Below, piece by piece: positions 8,134 through 16,336 of a DNA stretch of 64,000 bases. How positions within the stretch are numbered: position 1 is the first letter of the stretch; each line of letters opens with the position of its first letter. The stretch comes from Sulfuricurvum sp. (GTDB lineage: Bacteria > Campylobacterota > Campylobacteria > Campylobacterales > Sulfurimonadaceae). The position numbers and the translations under genes are program-made. Location of the stretch: NCBI RefSeq assembly GCF_028681615.1, contig NZ_JAQUHV010000003.1, positions 62,001 through 126,000 on the forward strand, in the 5' to 3' direction. Below the pieces are notes generated by a model. It saw only the letters and a list, made by a program, of their open reading frames with translations. It did not search any database and had not been told where the DNA came from.

Positions 8134-9228
8134 ATGGGGTGGTTTGGCAATGACACAGCTCTGGAAAACGAACTGATTGATGTGAAGAAAGAGAATGAAT
8201 CTCTAAAAGAAGAGATCCGACGGTTGAATGAAGAACTCCAGACCAAAGAGAGTTTGCTCCAAGTGCAAAATACTGAATTTCAATGCAGCAATGCCTCATC
8301 GGTCATGATTTACCAAAATGAACAGCTCAAAAAAAATCTGATTGACGTCCAAGGGAATATGGCACAATCGGTTTCCTCTTCAAAAGAGAATATTTCCAAA
8401 TCAACGCTGCTGTTGAACAACATTGTTGAATTGGTCGGAAAATCATCCAATATCTCTGTTACGCTGGAGAATCTCAACCATTTGGCAGCCGACTCAATGG
8501 AAACCGTGCAGGCTCTCTCAATCAGAGCACAGGATGTAGCAAGCATTTTAGGATTAATCAAAGATATATCGGATCAAACCAATCTGTTGGCACTTAATGC
8601 CGCCATCGAAGCGGCCAGAGCGGGTGAACATGGACGAGGCTTTGCCGTTGTTGCGGATGAAGTACGTAAATTGGCCGATCGTACGGATAAAGCGATTAGT
8701 GAAATCAACATCTCCTTGCAATCAATGAAACAAGACGTAACGACGATCGGTGAAAAATTTGAGCAGATTCAAGAGAATATTTCGGAATCAAACCAATCTA
8801 TTCAGAGTTTCAACATGAATATGGAACAAAACGCATCGATGATGAATCAAACGTTTGAGAGCACAGCCCATACGGCGGAGCGGATATTTATGAGTTTGGC
8901 AAAACTCGATCATATTGTCTGGAAAGTGAATACCTATCTCTCAGCCGTGTCGAGAAAAGAGCAGTTTGCATTTGTCGATCACCACAATTGCCGTTTAGGA
9001 AAATGGTACCATCAGGGTGAAGGTGCCGACTTCTTCAACAAAACACCGAGTTACGGATTGCTTGATACACCCCATTCGGTTGTTCATAACTCAACGCATA
9101 AAATTTTTGATTTGATCCAGACGGAAAGTATCGGTTCTGAAGAATTTGTGAGAGTATTTAAAGAGATGGAACATGCCAGCGACGAAGTTTTTTCCATATT
9201 GGATCGAATGCTTCAAGAGAAGCAATAG
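8134..9228 (+). CDS. Cytoplasmic methyl-accepting chemotaxis protein with CZB domain (TlpD-like)
   Basis: Soluble chemoreceptor of 364 residues without membrane helices. An N-terminal coiled coil (about 10-50) is followed by the MCP signalling hairpin, whose tip is [22 protein letters not shown]-terminal chemoreceptor zinc-binding domain (about 270-350) has the Cys in [11 protein letters not shown] and His residues in [10 protein letters not shown] that form the Zn-thiolate site. Helicobacter pylori TlpD has the same architecture and reports oxidative or energy stress. GAAGGA before the ATG supports the start. No kinase genes are adjacent, so it feeds the main chemotaxis array. Confidence 0.95.
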   Translation: MGWFGNDTALENELIDVKKENESLKEEIRRLNEELQTKESLLQVQNTEFQCSNASSVMIYQNEQLKKNLIDVQGNMAQSVSSSKENISKSTLLLNNIVELVGKSSNISVTLENLNHLAADSMETVQALSIRAQDVASILGLIKDISDQTNLLALNAAIEAARAGEHGRGFAVVADEVRKLADRTDKAISEINISLQSMKQDVTTIGEKFEQIQENISESNQSIQSFNMNMEQNASMMNQTFESTAHTAERIFMSLAKLDHIVWKVNTYLSAVSRKEQFAFVDHHNCRLGKWYHQGEGADFFNKTPSYGLLDTPHSVVHNSTHKIFDLIQTESIGSEEFVRVFKEMEHASDEVFSILDRMLQEKQ

Positions 9229-9278
9229 TAGCTATTTAAGGTACAGGTAATCTTACGGAATTAAATAATTATTAAAAT

Positions 9279-9300
9279 AATAGTTATCATAATAACTATT
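9279..9300. repeat. AT-rich 9-bp inverted repeat, possible metalloregulator site
   Basis: AATAGTTAT and ATAACTATT flank a 4-base loop (CATA). Runs of AATAAT just upstream give the area a look broadly like Fur-type sites. It lies 71 bases before the PEB4-like gene and 51 after the receptor stop. A terminator without a T-run is the other reading. Confidence 0.3.
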
Positions 9301-9370
9301 TAAGAATTACTGCCATACAATCTCACATTTAAATCCCATCTAACACGTTGGGAACACTATGGGGATAACA

Positions 9371-10213
9371 ATGAAGCGATATTACAGCGCTTGGATTTTG
9401 GGTTTATTGTTGAGTGGAGCGAGTGCATCTGCAGCCGTATTGGCGACCGTCAACGGAGATGAGATTACATCGGATGAAGTGAATAAAGTATTGCTAGAGG
9501 GGACACAGGGTCGATTCGATTCTCTCCCGGCGGATAAACAAAACGAATTGCGCCAACGGATCATCGAAGGGATGATAGCTCAGGAGCTGGTATACGACGA
9601 TGCACAAAAGACAGGAGTACTGGATACCAAAGAGTACAAACAAGAATTAGAGAACCTGGTAAGCCGACTCAAAGTACAACTGGCGGCAAAAGTATGGGAA
9701 CAACAACAATTCGAATCGATTAAAATCGATGCGAAAGAGGTCAAAGCCTATTTCGACGCAAACCCGGATGAGTTCGTAGATAAAGAGAAAATCCACGCAC
9801 GCCATATCCTGGTAAAAACAGAAGCAGAAGCCAACGCGATTATCAAAAGTATGAAAGGGCTCAGCGGAGATCGATTGAGAAATGAGTTTATCGCACAGGC
9901 GAAATCAAAATCAACCGGACCGAGTGCGGCAAAAGGGGGCGACCTTGGATACTTCCCTCGCGGACAAATGGTACCGTCGTTTAACGATGCCGCATTCGCA
10001 ATGAAAGAGGGGACGATATCCTCTACTCCGGTTCAAAGCCAATTCGGGTATCACGTTATCTATGTCGAAGAGAGAAAAGCGGCTAAGAAATTCGGGTTTA
10101 ATTATGTAAAAGGCTTTATCGAACAGCGTTTGAAAATGGATAAATTTAAAGTCATTATGGATAAAAAAATGGCTCATTTGCACGAAAAAGCGAAAATTAC
10201 TTATTTAAAATAG
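9371..10213 (+). CDS. Periplasmic peptidyl-prolyl cis-trans isomerase, parvulin/PEB4 type
   Basis: Periplasmic chaperone-isomerase that helps outer-membrane proteins fold, similar in layout to Campylobacter PEB4 (Cj0596) and SurA/PrsA. I use the ATG at 9371 (GGGGAT 5 bases upstream), which gives a clean signal peptide MKRYYSAWILGLL...ASA; a start four codons earlier is possible. An N-terminal SurA_N-like helical domain (about 30-110, DEITSDEVNKVLLEG) is followed by the parvulin domain (about 130-235) with ARHILVKTE, GGDLGYFPRGQM and FGYHVIYVEER. The length (280) suits the family. It stands convergent to the rhodanese gene with only 3 bases between the stop codons. Confidence 0.93.
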   Translation: MKRYYSAWILGLLLSGASASAAVLATVNGDEITSDEVNKVLLEGTQGRFDSLPADKQNELRQRIIEGMIAQELVYDDAQKTGVLDTKEYKQELENLVSRLKVQLAAKVWEQQQFESIKIDAKEVKAYFDANPDEFVDKEKIHARHILVKTEAEANAIIKSMKGLSGDRLRNEFIAQAKSKSTGPSAAKGGDLGYFPRGQMVPSFNDAAFAMKEGTISSTPVQSQFGYHVIYVEERKAAKKFGFNYVKGFIEQRLKMDKFKVIMDKKMAHLHEKAKITYLK

Positions 10214-10216
10214 CGA

Positions 10217-10627
10217 TTAATGGATGACATTCAGCCCTTGGGCTTTCCATTCGGTAATTCCACCCTTGACATTGAGGGGAATGAAACCGTTTTTGGCCAG
10301 AATACGGGAAGCGACGACACTTCGGTTTCCGCTATGGCAATAGACAATAATCTTTTTGTCTTTGACGTTTTGCAGTTTTGATAGGTTTTCACCCAATACT
10401 TGAACCGGAATAAGCGTAGCTCCCTCGATATGATCCTGTGCGAACTCTTCAGGCGTTCGGACATCCAAAAGAAAGACATTATCATTCTTTTGCAAAAGAG
10501 CATTGGCTTCTTTCGGGGAGATGGATTCGAAGTTGGTGAATATCCACCCTTTTGAATAGGCGAAATAGAGGGCAATCGCGATAAATCCGACCCAGTAAAC
10601 AATGTTGAAAATCTCTTTTTTAGTCAT
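10217..10627 (-). CDS. Membrane-anchored rhodanese-like protein
   Basis: Single-domain rhodanese (sulfurtransferase fold) with an N-terminal membrane helix (IVYWVGFIAIALYFAYS, about 8-24). The active-site loop is VYCHSGNRS, with the catalytic Cys intact; LLDVRTPEEF is the conserved CH2-type segment. I start it at 10627 (MTKKEIFN), where TGGA is 7 bases upstream; a start at 10639 is less well supported. It is the second gene of a two-gene unit behind a 42-residue membrane protein. The domain probably faces the periplasm, where it could carry persulfide sulfur, which would suit a sulfur oxidiser, but the substrate is unknown. Confidence 0.9.
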   Translation of the reverse strand: MTKKEIFNIVYWVGFIAIALYFAYSKGWIFTNFESISPKEANALLQKNDNVFLLDVRTPEEFAQDHIEGATLIPVQVLGENLSKLQNVKDKKIIVYCHSGNRSVVASRILAKNGFIPLNVKGGITEWKAQGLNVIH

Positions 10628-10645
10628 TATAAATTCCATCTTTTT

Positions 10646-10774
10646 TTATAAGTGCGGGAAAGTTTGATCATCGCATTCATCGGGATCTTTGTCTTCTTTT
10701 GATCTGTGATAAACGATCTTTACGACAATGAACATCAGACAAAGGACCCCGAACAAAAGGGTAAAATTATCCAT
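10646..10774 (-). CDS. Small membrane protein (42 aa)
   Basis: A short gene with a strong ribosome site (GGAGGGAAGTGTT before the ATG at 10774). The product has one hydrophobic helix (FTLLFGVLCLMFIVVKIVY) and a charged, acidic tail (RSKEDKDPDECDD) with one Cys in the tail. I recognise no family. It ends 18 bases before the rhodanese start, on the same strand and behind a good promoter, so the two are co-transcribed and the small protein may be a membrane partner of the rhodanese. Confidence 0.75.
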   Translation of the reverse strand: MDNFTLLFGVLCLMFIVVKIVYHRSKEDKDPDECDDQTFPHL

Positions 10775-10790
10775 AACACTTCCCTCCATT

Positions 10791-10808
10791 ACTCTATAGA
10801 GTATTATA
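10791..10808 (-). promoter_or_regulatory. Promoter with palindromic operator before the 42-aa protein / rhodanese unit
   Basis: On the minus strand an extended -10 (TGCTATAAT, core 10803-10808) is followed at once by a perfect 12-bp palindrome ACTCTATAGAGT (10791-10802). The palindrome covers the expected transcription start (about 10796), which is where a repressor would bind. The ATG follows at 10774. Confidence 0.55.
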
Positions 10809-10826
10809 GCATTCTAATGGACGTTC

Positions 10827-11585
10827 TTAAATGCCTCGTGATTTTTTAATCATCTCATATGCGGCATTGATCTCTTGAACCTTCTCGGTTGCCTCTTTGA
10901 GATACTCATCCGATGCCCCTTGCGCTTTGATAATATCGGGATGATATTCACGTACAAGTGAACGGTAGGCTTTTTTAACCGCATCGTTCGTCGCATCCGA
11001 ACTTAGCCCCAAAAGGGTATAGGCTTGAGATATCGAATTCTCTTTGACACTGTGGCGATGGTAGGAACCGAACTGTTGAAGCATCGCTGAGAGCATGTCC
11101 GCACTCAAATACAAATGAATAGCGATGGTATGGAGCATCGCCTCTTCCGTAGTGCTTAAAACCCCGTCGATATAAGAAAGGTTGACGAGAAATTCCATCA
11201 TCTTTTGGCGTTTATGCGGATCATTGTGCAAAGCGTTATAGAGTGCTTGTGTTACAAGTACCAAATTGTCCGGTACCTGCTTTTCGATATCAAAAATTTG
11301 TTTTAGGATATTTTTGGCTGCTTCCGGATCGGGGAAGAGGGTACTGATATCATTAAACATATTGCTGACGAGTTCTGCTTCGAGTTCGTCAACCCGTCCG
11401 TCGGCTTTGGCGACTTTGGCGACGAGGGCAACAAAAAGTCCCAATTCACTTTTCGCCAGATGTTCTTTGGTAATAACGAAATGTTGAAACTGCTTTTTCG
11501 AATAAACGACCTGATTGCGTGAATAACCTTTGTACACCCAGTAAAAGATGGTGATGACAAAGATGAGGAGAAAGATTTGAGTCAT
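10827..11585 (-). CDS. Membrane-anchored TerB/DnaJ protein (DjlA-like co-chaperone)
   Basis: Type-III membrane J-protein of 252 residues. The ATG at 11585 (MTQIFLLIFVITIFYWVYKG) has AGGA 9 bases upstream and begins directly with the membrane helix; a longer frame from 11624 has no site. A TerB-like helical domain follows (about 45-160, LVAKVAKADGRVDELEAELV and VNLSYIDGVLS). A C-terminal J domain (about 185-252) contains YTLLGL and the HPD tripeptide (REYHPDI) needed to stimulate DnaK. The order helix-TerB-J matches DjlA. It would recruit DnaK to the inner membrane. Confidence 0.93.
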   Translation of the reverse strand: MTQIFLLIFVITIFYWVYKGYSRNQVVYSKKQFQHFVITKEHLAKSELGLFVALVAKVAKADGRVDELEAELVSNMFNDISTLFPDPEAAKNILKQIFDIEKQVPDNLVLVTQALYNALHNDPHKRQKMMEFLVNLSYIDGVLSTTEEAMLHTIAIHLYLSADMLSAMLQQFGSYHRHSVKENSISQAYTLLGLSSDATNDAVKKAYRSLVREYHPDIIKAQGASDEYLKEATEKVQEINAAYEMIKKSRGI

Positions 11586-11672
11586 ACGGTGTCCTGAGAT
11601 AAAGTAAAGCGGTAGTGTATCCATAAAACGCTAATGAATTGTAAGCTGGAATGGCGAATGTATACAGTTGGC

Positions 11673-11678
11673 TATAAT
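11673..11678 (+). promoter_or_regulatory. -10 box of the aldo/keto reductase gene
   Basis: TATAAT in the context TTGGCTATAATGAC, 32 bases before the ATG at 11711, in the divergent region shared with the DjlA-like gene. Confidence 0.5.
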
Positions 11679-11710
11679 GACAGCGATGAGTTACAAACAA
11701 GGATAATGGA

Positions 11711-12535
11711 ATGCAAAACACTAAAATGCCTCCCCTGATGTACGGTACGGCATGGAAAAAAGAGCATACGGCGGATCTGGTCGAAATGGCGATTATGAGC
11801 GGATTTCGCGGGATCGATACGGCATGTCAGCCCAAACATTACAATGAAGCGGGAGTCGGTGAAGCATTGGAGCGGTTGGCAGCTCAGGGCATAATGCGCG
11901 AAGAGCTGTTTTTGCAGACGAAGTTTACGCCTCTCAGCGGTCAAGACCCCGCACGTATCCCATACGATCCGAATGCCCCTTTGGAGATGCAGGTAGCCCA
12001 GTCTTTTGAAGCATCAAAGCGAAATTTGCGGACGGAGTATGTGGATTCTCTCGTTTTGCATTCTCCGCTGTTTCCCTATTCGCATCTGCAAAAAGTGTGG
12101 GAAGCCATGGAAGAGCTTTGCCGTTGCGGGAGTGCGCTCCGTCTCGGAATCAGCAATTGCTATGATGTGGAACTGCTCAAACGGCTCTATGCTAACGCCG
12201 AAATCAAGCCGACGGTAGTCCAAAACCGTTTTTACGCTGAGAGCGGATACGACATCGAACTGCGTGCATGGTGCGAGAATATGAACATTACCTATCAGAG
12301 TTTTTGGTCACTGACTGCCAATCCCCATATTTTGGGAAGTAAAACGGTATTCGCATTAGGACGAAAATACGATAAAACCGAAGCTCAGATTTTTTATCGC
12401 TATCTTTGCCACAAGGGAATCGTACCTCTGATCGGTTCGACATCGAAACATCATATCGATGAAGATTTGGCCATTTTTACATTTGAACTCGAGGCAAATG
12501 AAATCGCGGATATTAGCTCTCTTTTAGAGGCATAG
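11711..12535 (+). CDS. Aldo/keto reductase
   Basis: NAD(P)H-dependent oxidoreductase of the AKR TIM-barrel family, 274 residues. The catalytic tetrad is visible: Asp in GIDTA, Tyr in HYNEAG, Lys in LQTKF and His in LVLHSP. The coenzyme loops are represented by LGISNC, VVQNRFY and PLIGSTS. The substrate cannot be read from the sequence; short-chain aldehydes or ketones are typical. It is a monocistronic gene with AAGGATAATGGA before the ATG, followed after 37 bases by an unrelated exported protein. Confidence 0.92.
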   Translation: MQNTKMPPLMYGTAWKKEHTADLVEMAIMSGFRGIDTACQPKHYNEAGVGEALERLAAQGIMREELFLQTKFTPLSGQDPARIPYDPNAPLEMQVAQSFEASKRNLRTEYVDSLVLHSPLFPYSHLQKVWEAMEELCRCGSALRLGISNCYDVELLKRLYANAEIKPTVVQNRFYAESGYDIELRAWCENMNITYQSFWSLTANPHILGSKTVFALGRKYDKTEAQIFYRYLCHKGIVPLIGSTSKHHIDEDLAIFTFELEANEIADISSLLEA

Positions 12536-12538
12536 AGC

Positions 12539-12568
12539 TATAATCCCATCCTAAAAAAATGAGGATGG
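12539..12568 (+). promoter_or_regulatory. -10 box and overlapping 7-bp inverted repeat before the 12573 gene
   Basis: TATAAT (12539-12544) stands 28 bases before the ATG. CCATCCT (12546-12552) and AGGATGG (12562-12568) form an inverted repeat whose right arm contains the ribosome site. If transcription starts near 12551 most of the left arm is not transcribed, so an operator is likelier than an RNA hairpin. Confidence 0.4.
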
Positions 12569-12572
12569 TTTT

Positions 12573-12974
12573 ATGCTCCAACGTTTGGTTTTAATATCTT
12601 TTTTACTCTTTAGCACCGCCAACGCGGCGGAGCTTTCAACCATGGATTCTATCCGTTCCAAAATTCTCACTTCGGCGGTATCGCTTTACTTTAAAGCCCG
12701 CGGATACGGCAAAGTTGAAAACGTCACGGTCGATACATCGAAAAAAACACTCTGTTTCAATCTTTTACCCGAGGGAGAGACCCAAAAACTTTCTGTGGTT
12801 ATCGGATCCTACATGACGCTCACGATCGACAAAGAGGAGTACCTGATCCTGCAAAACGTGCAAACCAATCGCCTCTGGCTTAACCGTATTTTTGCCGATC
12901 ATATGCAAGAGGGGATTAAAGTTCCTATCGGTGTCGTGTCAAAAGGAGCGGGATCGTTATTGCTCAATATGTAA
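12573..12974 (+). CDS. Hypothetical exported protein (133 aa)
   Basis: I recognise no family. A signal peptide (MLQRLVLISFLLFSTANA, cleavage about residue 18) is followed by a small mixed alpha/beta protein. It has one Cys (TLCFNLLPEG) and a pattern of alternating strands (LSVVIGSYMTLTIDKEEYLIL) suggesting a compact beta-rich periplasmic domain. AGGATGG lies 5 bases before the ATG. It is followed after 51 bases by a DUF3108-type exported protein on the same strand; the pair may form an operon for an envelope function. Confidence 0.75.
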   Translation: MLQRLVLISFLLFSTANAAELSTMDSIRSKILTSAVSLYFKARGYGKVENVTVDTSKKTLCFNLLPEGETQKLSVVIGSYMTLTIDKEEYLILQNVQTNRLWLNRIFADHMQEGIKVPIGVVSKGAGSLLLNM

Positions 12975-13025
12975 TCTGCAAATCCTTCACGATTACATAT
13001 TACGCTTGCTTGAAAGGATGACACG

Positions 13026-13739
13026 ATGAAAAAAATAGTATTATTGCTTCTTGTACTGTCACAAATAGCGGGCGCCAAAGTGCTTACGGCCACCTATGAA
13101 GTCTCTTTCGGGGTTTTTCAGACGATGGGAATTGCGGACGCACGTTTTGAAACTAATGATGATGATACTTACTCTATCCGAATCGAAGCTCGTACAACTG
13201 GTATTGCTAAATTACTAACAAACAATCGTGTTGAAACGTATGAGAGCTATGGACATATCGTTAACGGAGTGCTTATTCCTCAAAAATACATTAAAATCAG
13301 ACGAACCGATTTGAAAAAAACGATAAAAATTTATACTTTTGATCATCCCAATAAAACAGTGTGGGTAGAAAATATCCAAAGTGATCAGTGGGATAAAGTT
13401 AAAAATGAATTTTATGCCTCTGAAGATATTCTTACACTCTTTTTTAATTTCAAAAACTATTTAAAAGTACGTGAAGATAGACCGTTTTATGTAATAGGTG
13501 GCAACCGAAAAGATGGACGTATCGATGTGGTTTTCCCTAATCCAAAAGTGTTGAAAGAGATGCAAAAGGAGATAGAGACGGAGGATGGAGATTTTATGAA
13601 AGTCGTTCTAAACGACCGAATCTTTAGCAGTGCGAACGGAGAACTCCTCATTAATCTAAGCCGTGACGGACTGTGCAACAAAGCGGTACTTGAAGACGTA
13701 TTGCTCTTCGGCGATATCGTAGGGGTACGGGTTCGTTAA
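13026..13739 (+). CDS. DUF3108 domain-containing exported protein
   Basis: A periplasmic protein of 237 residues with signal peptide MKKIVLLLLVLSQIAGA. The mature part matches the DUF3108 layout: a lipocalin-like series of strands beginning TATYEVSFGVFQTMGIADARFE, the middle segment VLIPQKYIKIRRTDLKK, the turn SEDILTLFFNF and a late DVVFPNPK strand. The family's role is not established; its shape suggests binding or transfer of a hydrophobic envelope component. Base use between about 13160 and 13500 is more AT-rich than in its neighbours. Its stop codon overlaps the converging Nudix gene by 4 bases. Confidence 0.85.
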   Translation: MKKIVLLLLVLSQIAGAKVLTATYEVSFGVFQTMGIADARFETNDDDTYSIRIEARTTGIAKLLTNNRVETYESYGHIVNGVLIPQKYIKIRRTDLKKTIKIYTFDHPNKTVWVENIQSDQWDKVKNEFYASEDILTLFFNFKNYLKVREDRPFYVIGGNRKDGRIDVVFPNPKVLKEMQKEIETEDGDFMKVVLNDRIFSSANGELLINLSRDGLCNKAVLEDVLLFGDIVGVRVR

Positions 13740-14308
13740 ATCTTCATCCCGAATATTTCGTGCAGGAGTACATCAAGGTCTTCGCGTGTTGCACCGGCAA
13801 AGCCGTTTTCGAGGAATCGGTTGATCCCTTTGTTTTCATGGTGGATCAGGGGGACGATTTTTATCCCGGTAATCTCGGACATAAAGTGTGACGTATCTCC
13901 CTCTTCATACGCGTGCAGGAGGATTGAGCGGGAAAAGTTGTTCAGGATATGATAGTAAATGTGCAAAAATTCCGCTTCGAGGACTTTGAGGCCGTAGAGA
14001 TGGGTAACGAGCTTGTTTTCATGGCTGGCGATCGGATGGACTTTATCCGGTTTGACTGTTATACCCACTTCTTCTTTGATCTCCCGCACCAGAGCTTCCA
14101 GTAGGCTCTCACCCTCATCCACCGTCCCTCCCGGGAACCCCATCCGTCCGTCCCATCGGTCGATCATGATGAGTGCGGGGCATTTCAGATGCTGCATATC
14201 GTCTTTGAAATATCTCCATGGGGAAATCGCATCGACATAGATGGCCAGAAATACGGCATTTTTTTTCTTTGGGTTTGTTTGGCCGAACGGCACTCGCTGT
14301 GTTTTCAT
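13736..14308 (-). CDS. Nudix hydrolase
   Basis: A cytoplasmic 190-residue Nudix enzyme. The 23-residue Nudix box begins GGTVDEGESLLEALV and continues with REIKEEVGI, so the G-x5-E-x7-REUxEExGU signature is complete and metal binding is expected. The substrate is unknown; the MGFPGGTVDEGES context resembles the NUDT16-like group, but that is weak. Its ATG overlaps the stop of the upstream coiled-coil gene (ATGA), so the two are translationally coupled, and its stop overlaps that of the DUF3108 gene on the other strand. Confidence 0.92.
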   Translation of the reverse strand: MKTQRVPFGQTNPKKKNAVFLAIYVDAISPWRYFKDDMQHLKCPALIMIDRWDGRMGFPGGTVDEGESLLEALVREIKEEVGITVKPDKVHPIASHENKLVTHLYGLKVLEAEFLHIYYHILNNFSRSILLHAYEEGDTSHFMSEITGIKIVPLIHHENKGINRFLENGFAGATREDLDVLLHEIFGMKI

Positions 14309-15576
14309 ACGGTTGGATCTTCATTGAGAATATGGGTGAGTCTCTGCGCAAAAACGTGCGGGGAGACATTGGTAGGGAGAAGATAACGGATATGAATTTT
14401 TTTGACCTGTTCCATAAAGCTTTCACTTACATTGTCTACGACTAAAACGACATTGCTCTTTTGCATAATTCCATGTGATTTTAACATTTTGATCAATGGT
14501 TTCAAACCTGATATCTGTTGATCGATGAAAAGGTAATGGGGTACTTCTTTCATGAGCGATTCGACCATTTTATCATAATTCATTGTTGTTTCCAGATCGA
14601 TGTATTTGTCGATTGAGGTGATAACCGATTTGAGCCGCATCGCATTTTCGACCTCTGTCGTCAAATAAAGAATTTTACGGCGGTGCAGGTTTTCAAGATA
14701 GGGGACAAGTGCGGCCAGTTCCTGCTGCTCTGCGGAAAAATTTTCATGGTTTAGCGATTGCAGATAGTATTTGAGGTATGTTAAGCTTGAGAGCTGACCT
14801 TTGACATAGGATTTTTGAAAATGCATTTTAATCGGTTTGGAATCTCTGGCATATTGCCATAACGAAACATCAAAGACATAGGCGGCTTTATTCAATAAAT
14901 CGGTAATTTTCTGATCAAAAATAATGGCTTGAACCGCGTATTTCTTGGCAAAACTCTCTTCATTTTCAGTGATGATCATGTCAATAAATTGGATAAGTTT
15001 GAAATTTTCCTCTTCCTGCGATCTTTTGGCATGGATTTCGTCGACGATAATCCCTTTCGCCTTTTTCATTCTTTCTTGAATAATGAGATAATAGTCAGAT
15101 GCCTCAGGCGTTTTTTTGATGTGATATTCCAGTTTGGCGATTGCAGCCTCCGCAACCGCTATGTTGGAATTGTGGTGTTCTATAGCGCTTTTATTGGATT
15201 CAACTCTCTTCTGAGCGTGTACGAATTCATCGTTACGACTGAGAAAAAGGTCGTAAAATGCTTTTTTGATCTGTTTGGATTTTTGCTTGAAGGCATCGTA
15301 AATCTCGCTTAACGACATCAAATCTTTCAGAATATCGGTTACCTGCGCGTTTTTTAGATCCAGATCCAAGTCGACGAGATTGTTATAGGTGGTGAGGAGA
15401 AAGCGGCGCAATTTTATAAAATCGATACTGTTCGGTGCATTCTCGTATCGGGTAAACGATTTTAGGGAATGATTGATTGTAGTGAAATAATCAACAATGG
15501 CACTTTCGGTACTGAAGAAAAGTTGGGCAGATTCATCGCCCTCTGTTTTATTGTCCGAAACCGACTCTATCCTCAT
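14305..15576 (-). CDS. Hypothetical coiled-coil protein, coupled to the Nudix gene
   Basis: A cytoplasmic 423-residue protein that I cannot place in a family. The start is set at the ATG at 15576 (MRIESVSDN); four codons upstream a TTG also opens the frame, and no strong ribosome site distinguishes them. The middle (about 100-290) is heptad-rich and helical (KRVESNKSAIEHHNSNIAV, then a long Glu/Lys helix). The last 70 residues (SNVVLVVDNVSESFMEQV, then IRYLLPTNVSPHVFAQRL) have the strand-helix rhythm of a receiver-like domain, but the phosphorylation Asp environment is not evident. It is coupled by ATGA to the Nudix hydrolase. Confidence 0.75.
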   Translation of the reverse strand: MRIESVSDNKTEGDESAQLFFSTESAIVDYFTTINHSLKSFTRYENAPNSIDFIKLRRFLLTTYNNLVDLDLDLKNAQVTDILKDLMSLSEIYDAFKQKSKQIKKAFYDLFLSRNDEFVHAQKRVESNKSAIEHHNSNIAVAEAAIAKLEYHIKKTPEASDYYLIIQERMKKAKGIIVDEIHAKRSQEEENFKLIQFIDMIITENEESFAKKYAVQAIIFDQKITDLLNKAAYVFDVSLWQYARDSKPIKMHFQKSYVKGQLSSLTYLKYYLQSLNHENFSAEQQELAALVPYLENLHRRKILYLTTEVENAMRLKSVITSIDKYIDLETTMNYDKMVESLMKEVPHYLFIDQQISGLKPLIKMLKSHGIMQKSNVVLVVDNVSESFMEQVKKIHIRYLLPTNVSPHVFAQRLTHILNEDPTV

Positions 15577-15723
15577 GTCAACAACCAATACATTAATTTG
15601 ATAGAGAAAAACAAATATATTATGGCATTGTTTTATTTAAAAATAGGAAATGTTTTTTTTACACATTTTTTACACACTTTAGCCATGATACCGTTCACTT
15701 ATTCTCTCTATAGGAGATTTATC

Positions 15724-16182
15724 ATGCGTTTAGCTCTTTTCATCTTAGTGTTTGCGGCTACGTTTACCTTTGCGGATACAAAAAAATTTATGATCGATCT
15801 GAAAACCGGTGATATGGAATCGTTTAGCAATCAGCTGTTGATCGGGGTTCCCGGAACGATCGATTATTTTACCGCTCAGGGAGATACGGTCGACGTGGCA
15901 GTCGTTATCCATGGCGAAGCCTATAAGTTTTTCGTCCAAAATCTCGAAAACACCCAGTACGGCGTGGATAAAAAATTGGTTGAAAACCAAGAAGCGATCC
16001 ATAAACGGCTCGAAGAGATCGAAAAGAAATACCATATCCATTTGGATATCTGCATGTCGGGAATGCACAAAAAAGGGATTTTGAGTGAAGATCTATACCC
16101 ATTTGTCACACCGATCAAATCGGCGATGGTCGGGTTGGTAAAATGGCAGAATGCAGGGTACGCCTATATCCCTGCCCACTGA
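15724..16182 (+). CDS. DsrE-family protein with signal peptide
   Basis: Exported 152-residue protein of the DsrE/DsrF-like fold. The ATG at 15724 follows TAGGAGATTTATC; the frame opens earlier, but without a site, and runs antisense to the upstream gene. The signal peptide (MRLALFILVFAATFTFA) is followed by the fold's strands (TVDVAVVIHGEAYKFFV) and the region IHLDICMSGMHKKG, where a single Cys sits at the position of the sulfur-carrying Cys in DsrE relatives. A periplasmic sulfur-handling role is possible in a sulfur oxidiser but not shown. It is monocistronic, upstream of a tRNA gene. Confidence 0.85.
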   Translation: MRLALFILVFAATFTFADTKKFMIDLKTGDMESFSNQLLIGVPGTIDYFTAQGDTVDVAVVIHGEAYKFFVQNLENTQYGVDKKLVENQEAIHKRLEEIEKKYHIHLDICMSGMHKKGILSEDLYPFVTPIKSAMVGLVKWQNAGYAYIPAH

Positions 16183-16209
16183 TAAAAGAACTTTTAAGGG
16201 ATTTTACTT

Positions 16210-16215
16210 TATAAT
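16210..16215 (+). promoter_or_regulatory. -10 box of tRNA-Gly
   Basis: TATAAT ends 11 bases before the first base of the tRNA, so transcription would begin a few bases upstream of the mature 5' end. Confidence 0.6.
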
Positions 16216-16226
16216 TCCCCAGTGAT

Positions 16227-16303
<77 letters not shown>

Positions 16304-16336
16304 CTCTCTTTCTTTTTAAAACAATCCTTTTTTTAT

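Noticed and set aside
15469-15723. N-terminal extension of the DsrE-like gene
   Set aside because: The extension is antisense to the coiled-coil gene and its promoter region. The ATG at 15724 has a good ribosome site and starts a signal peptide.
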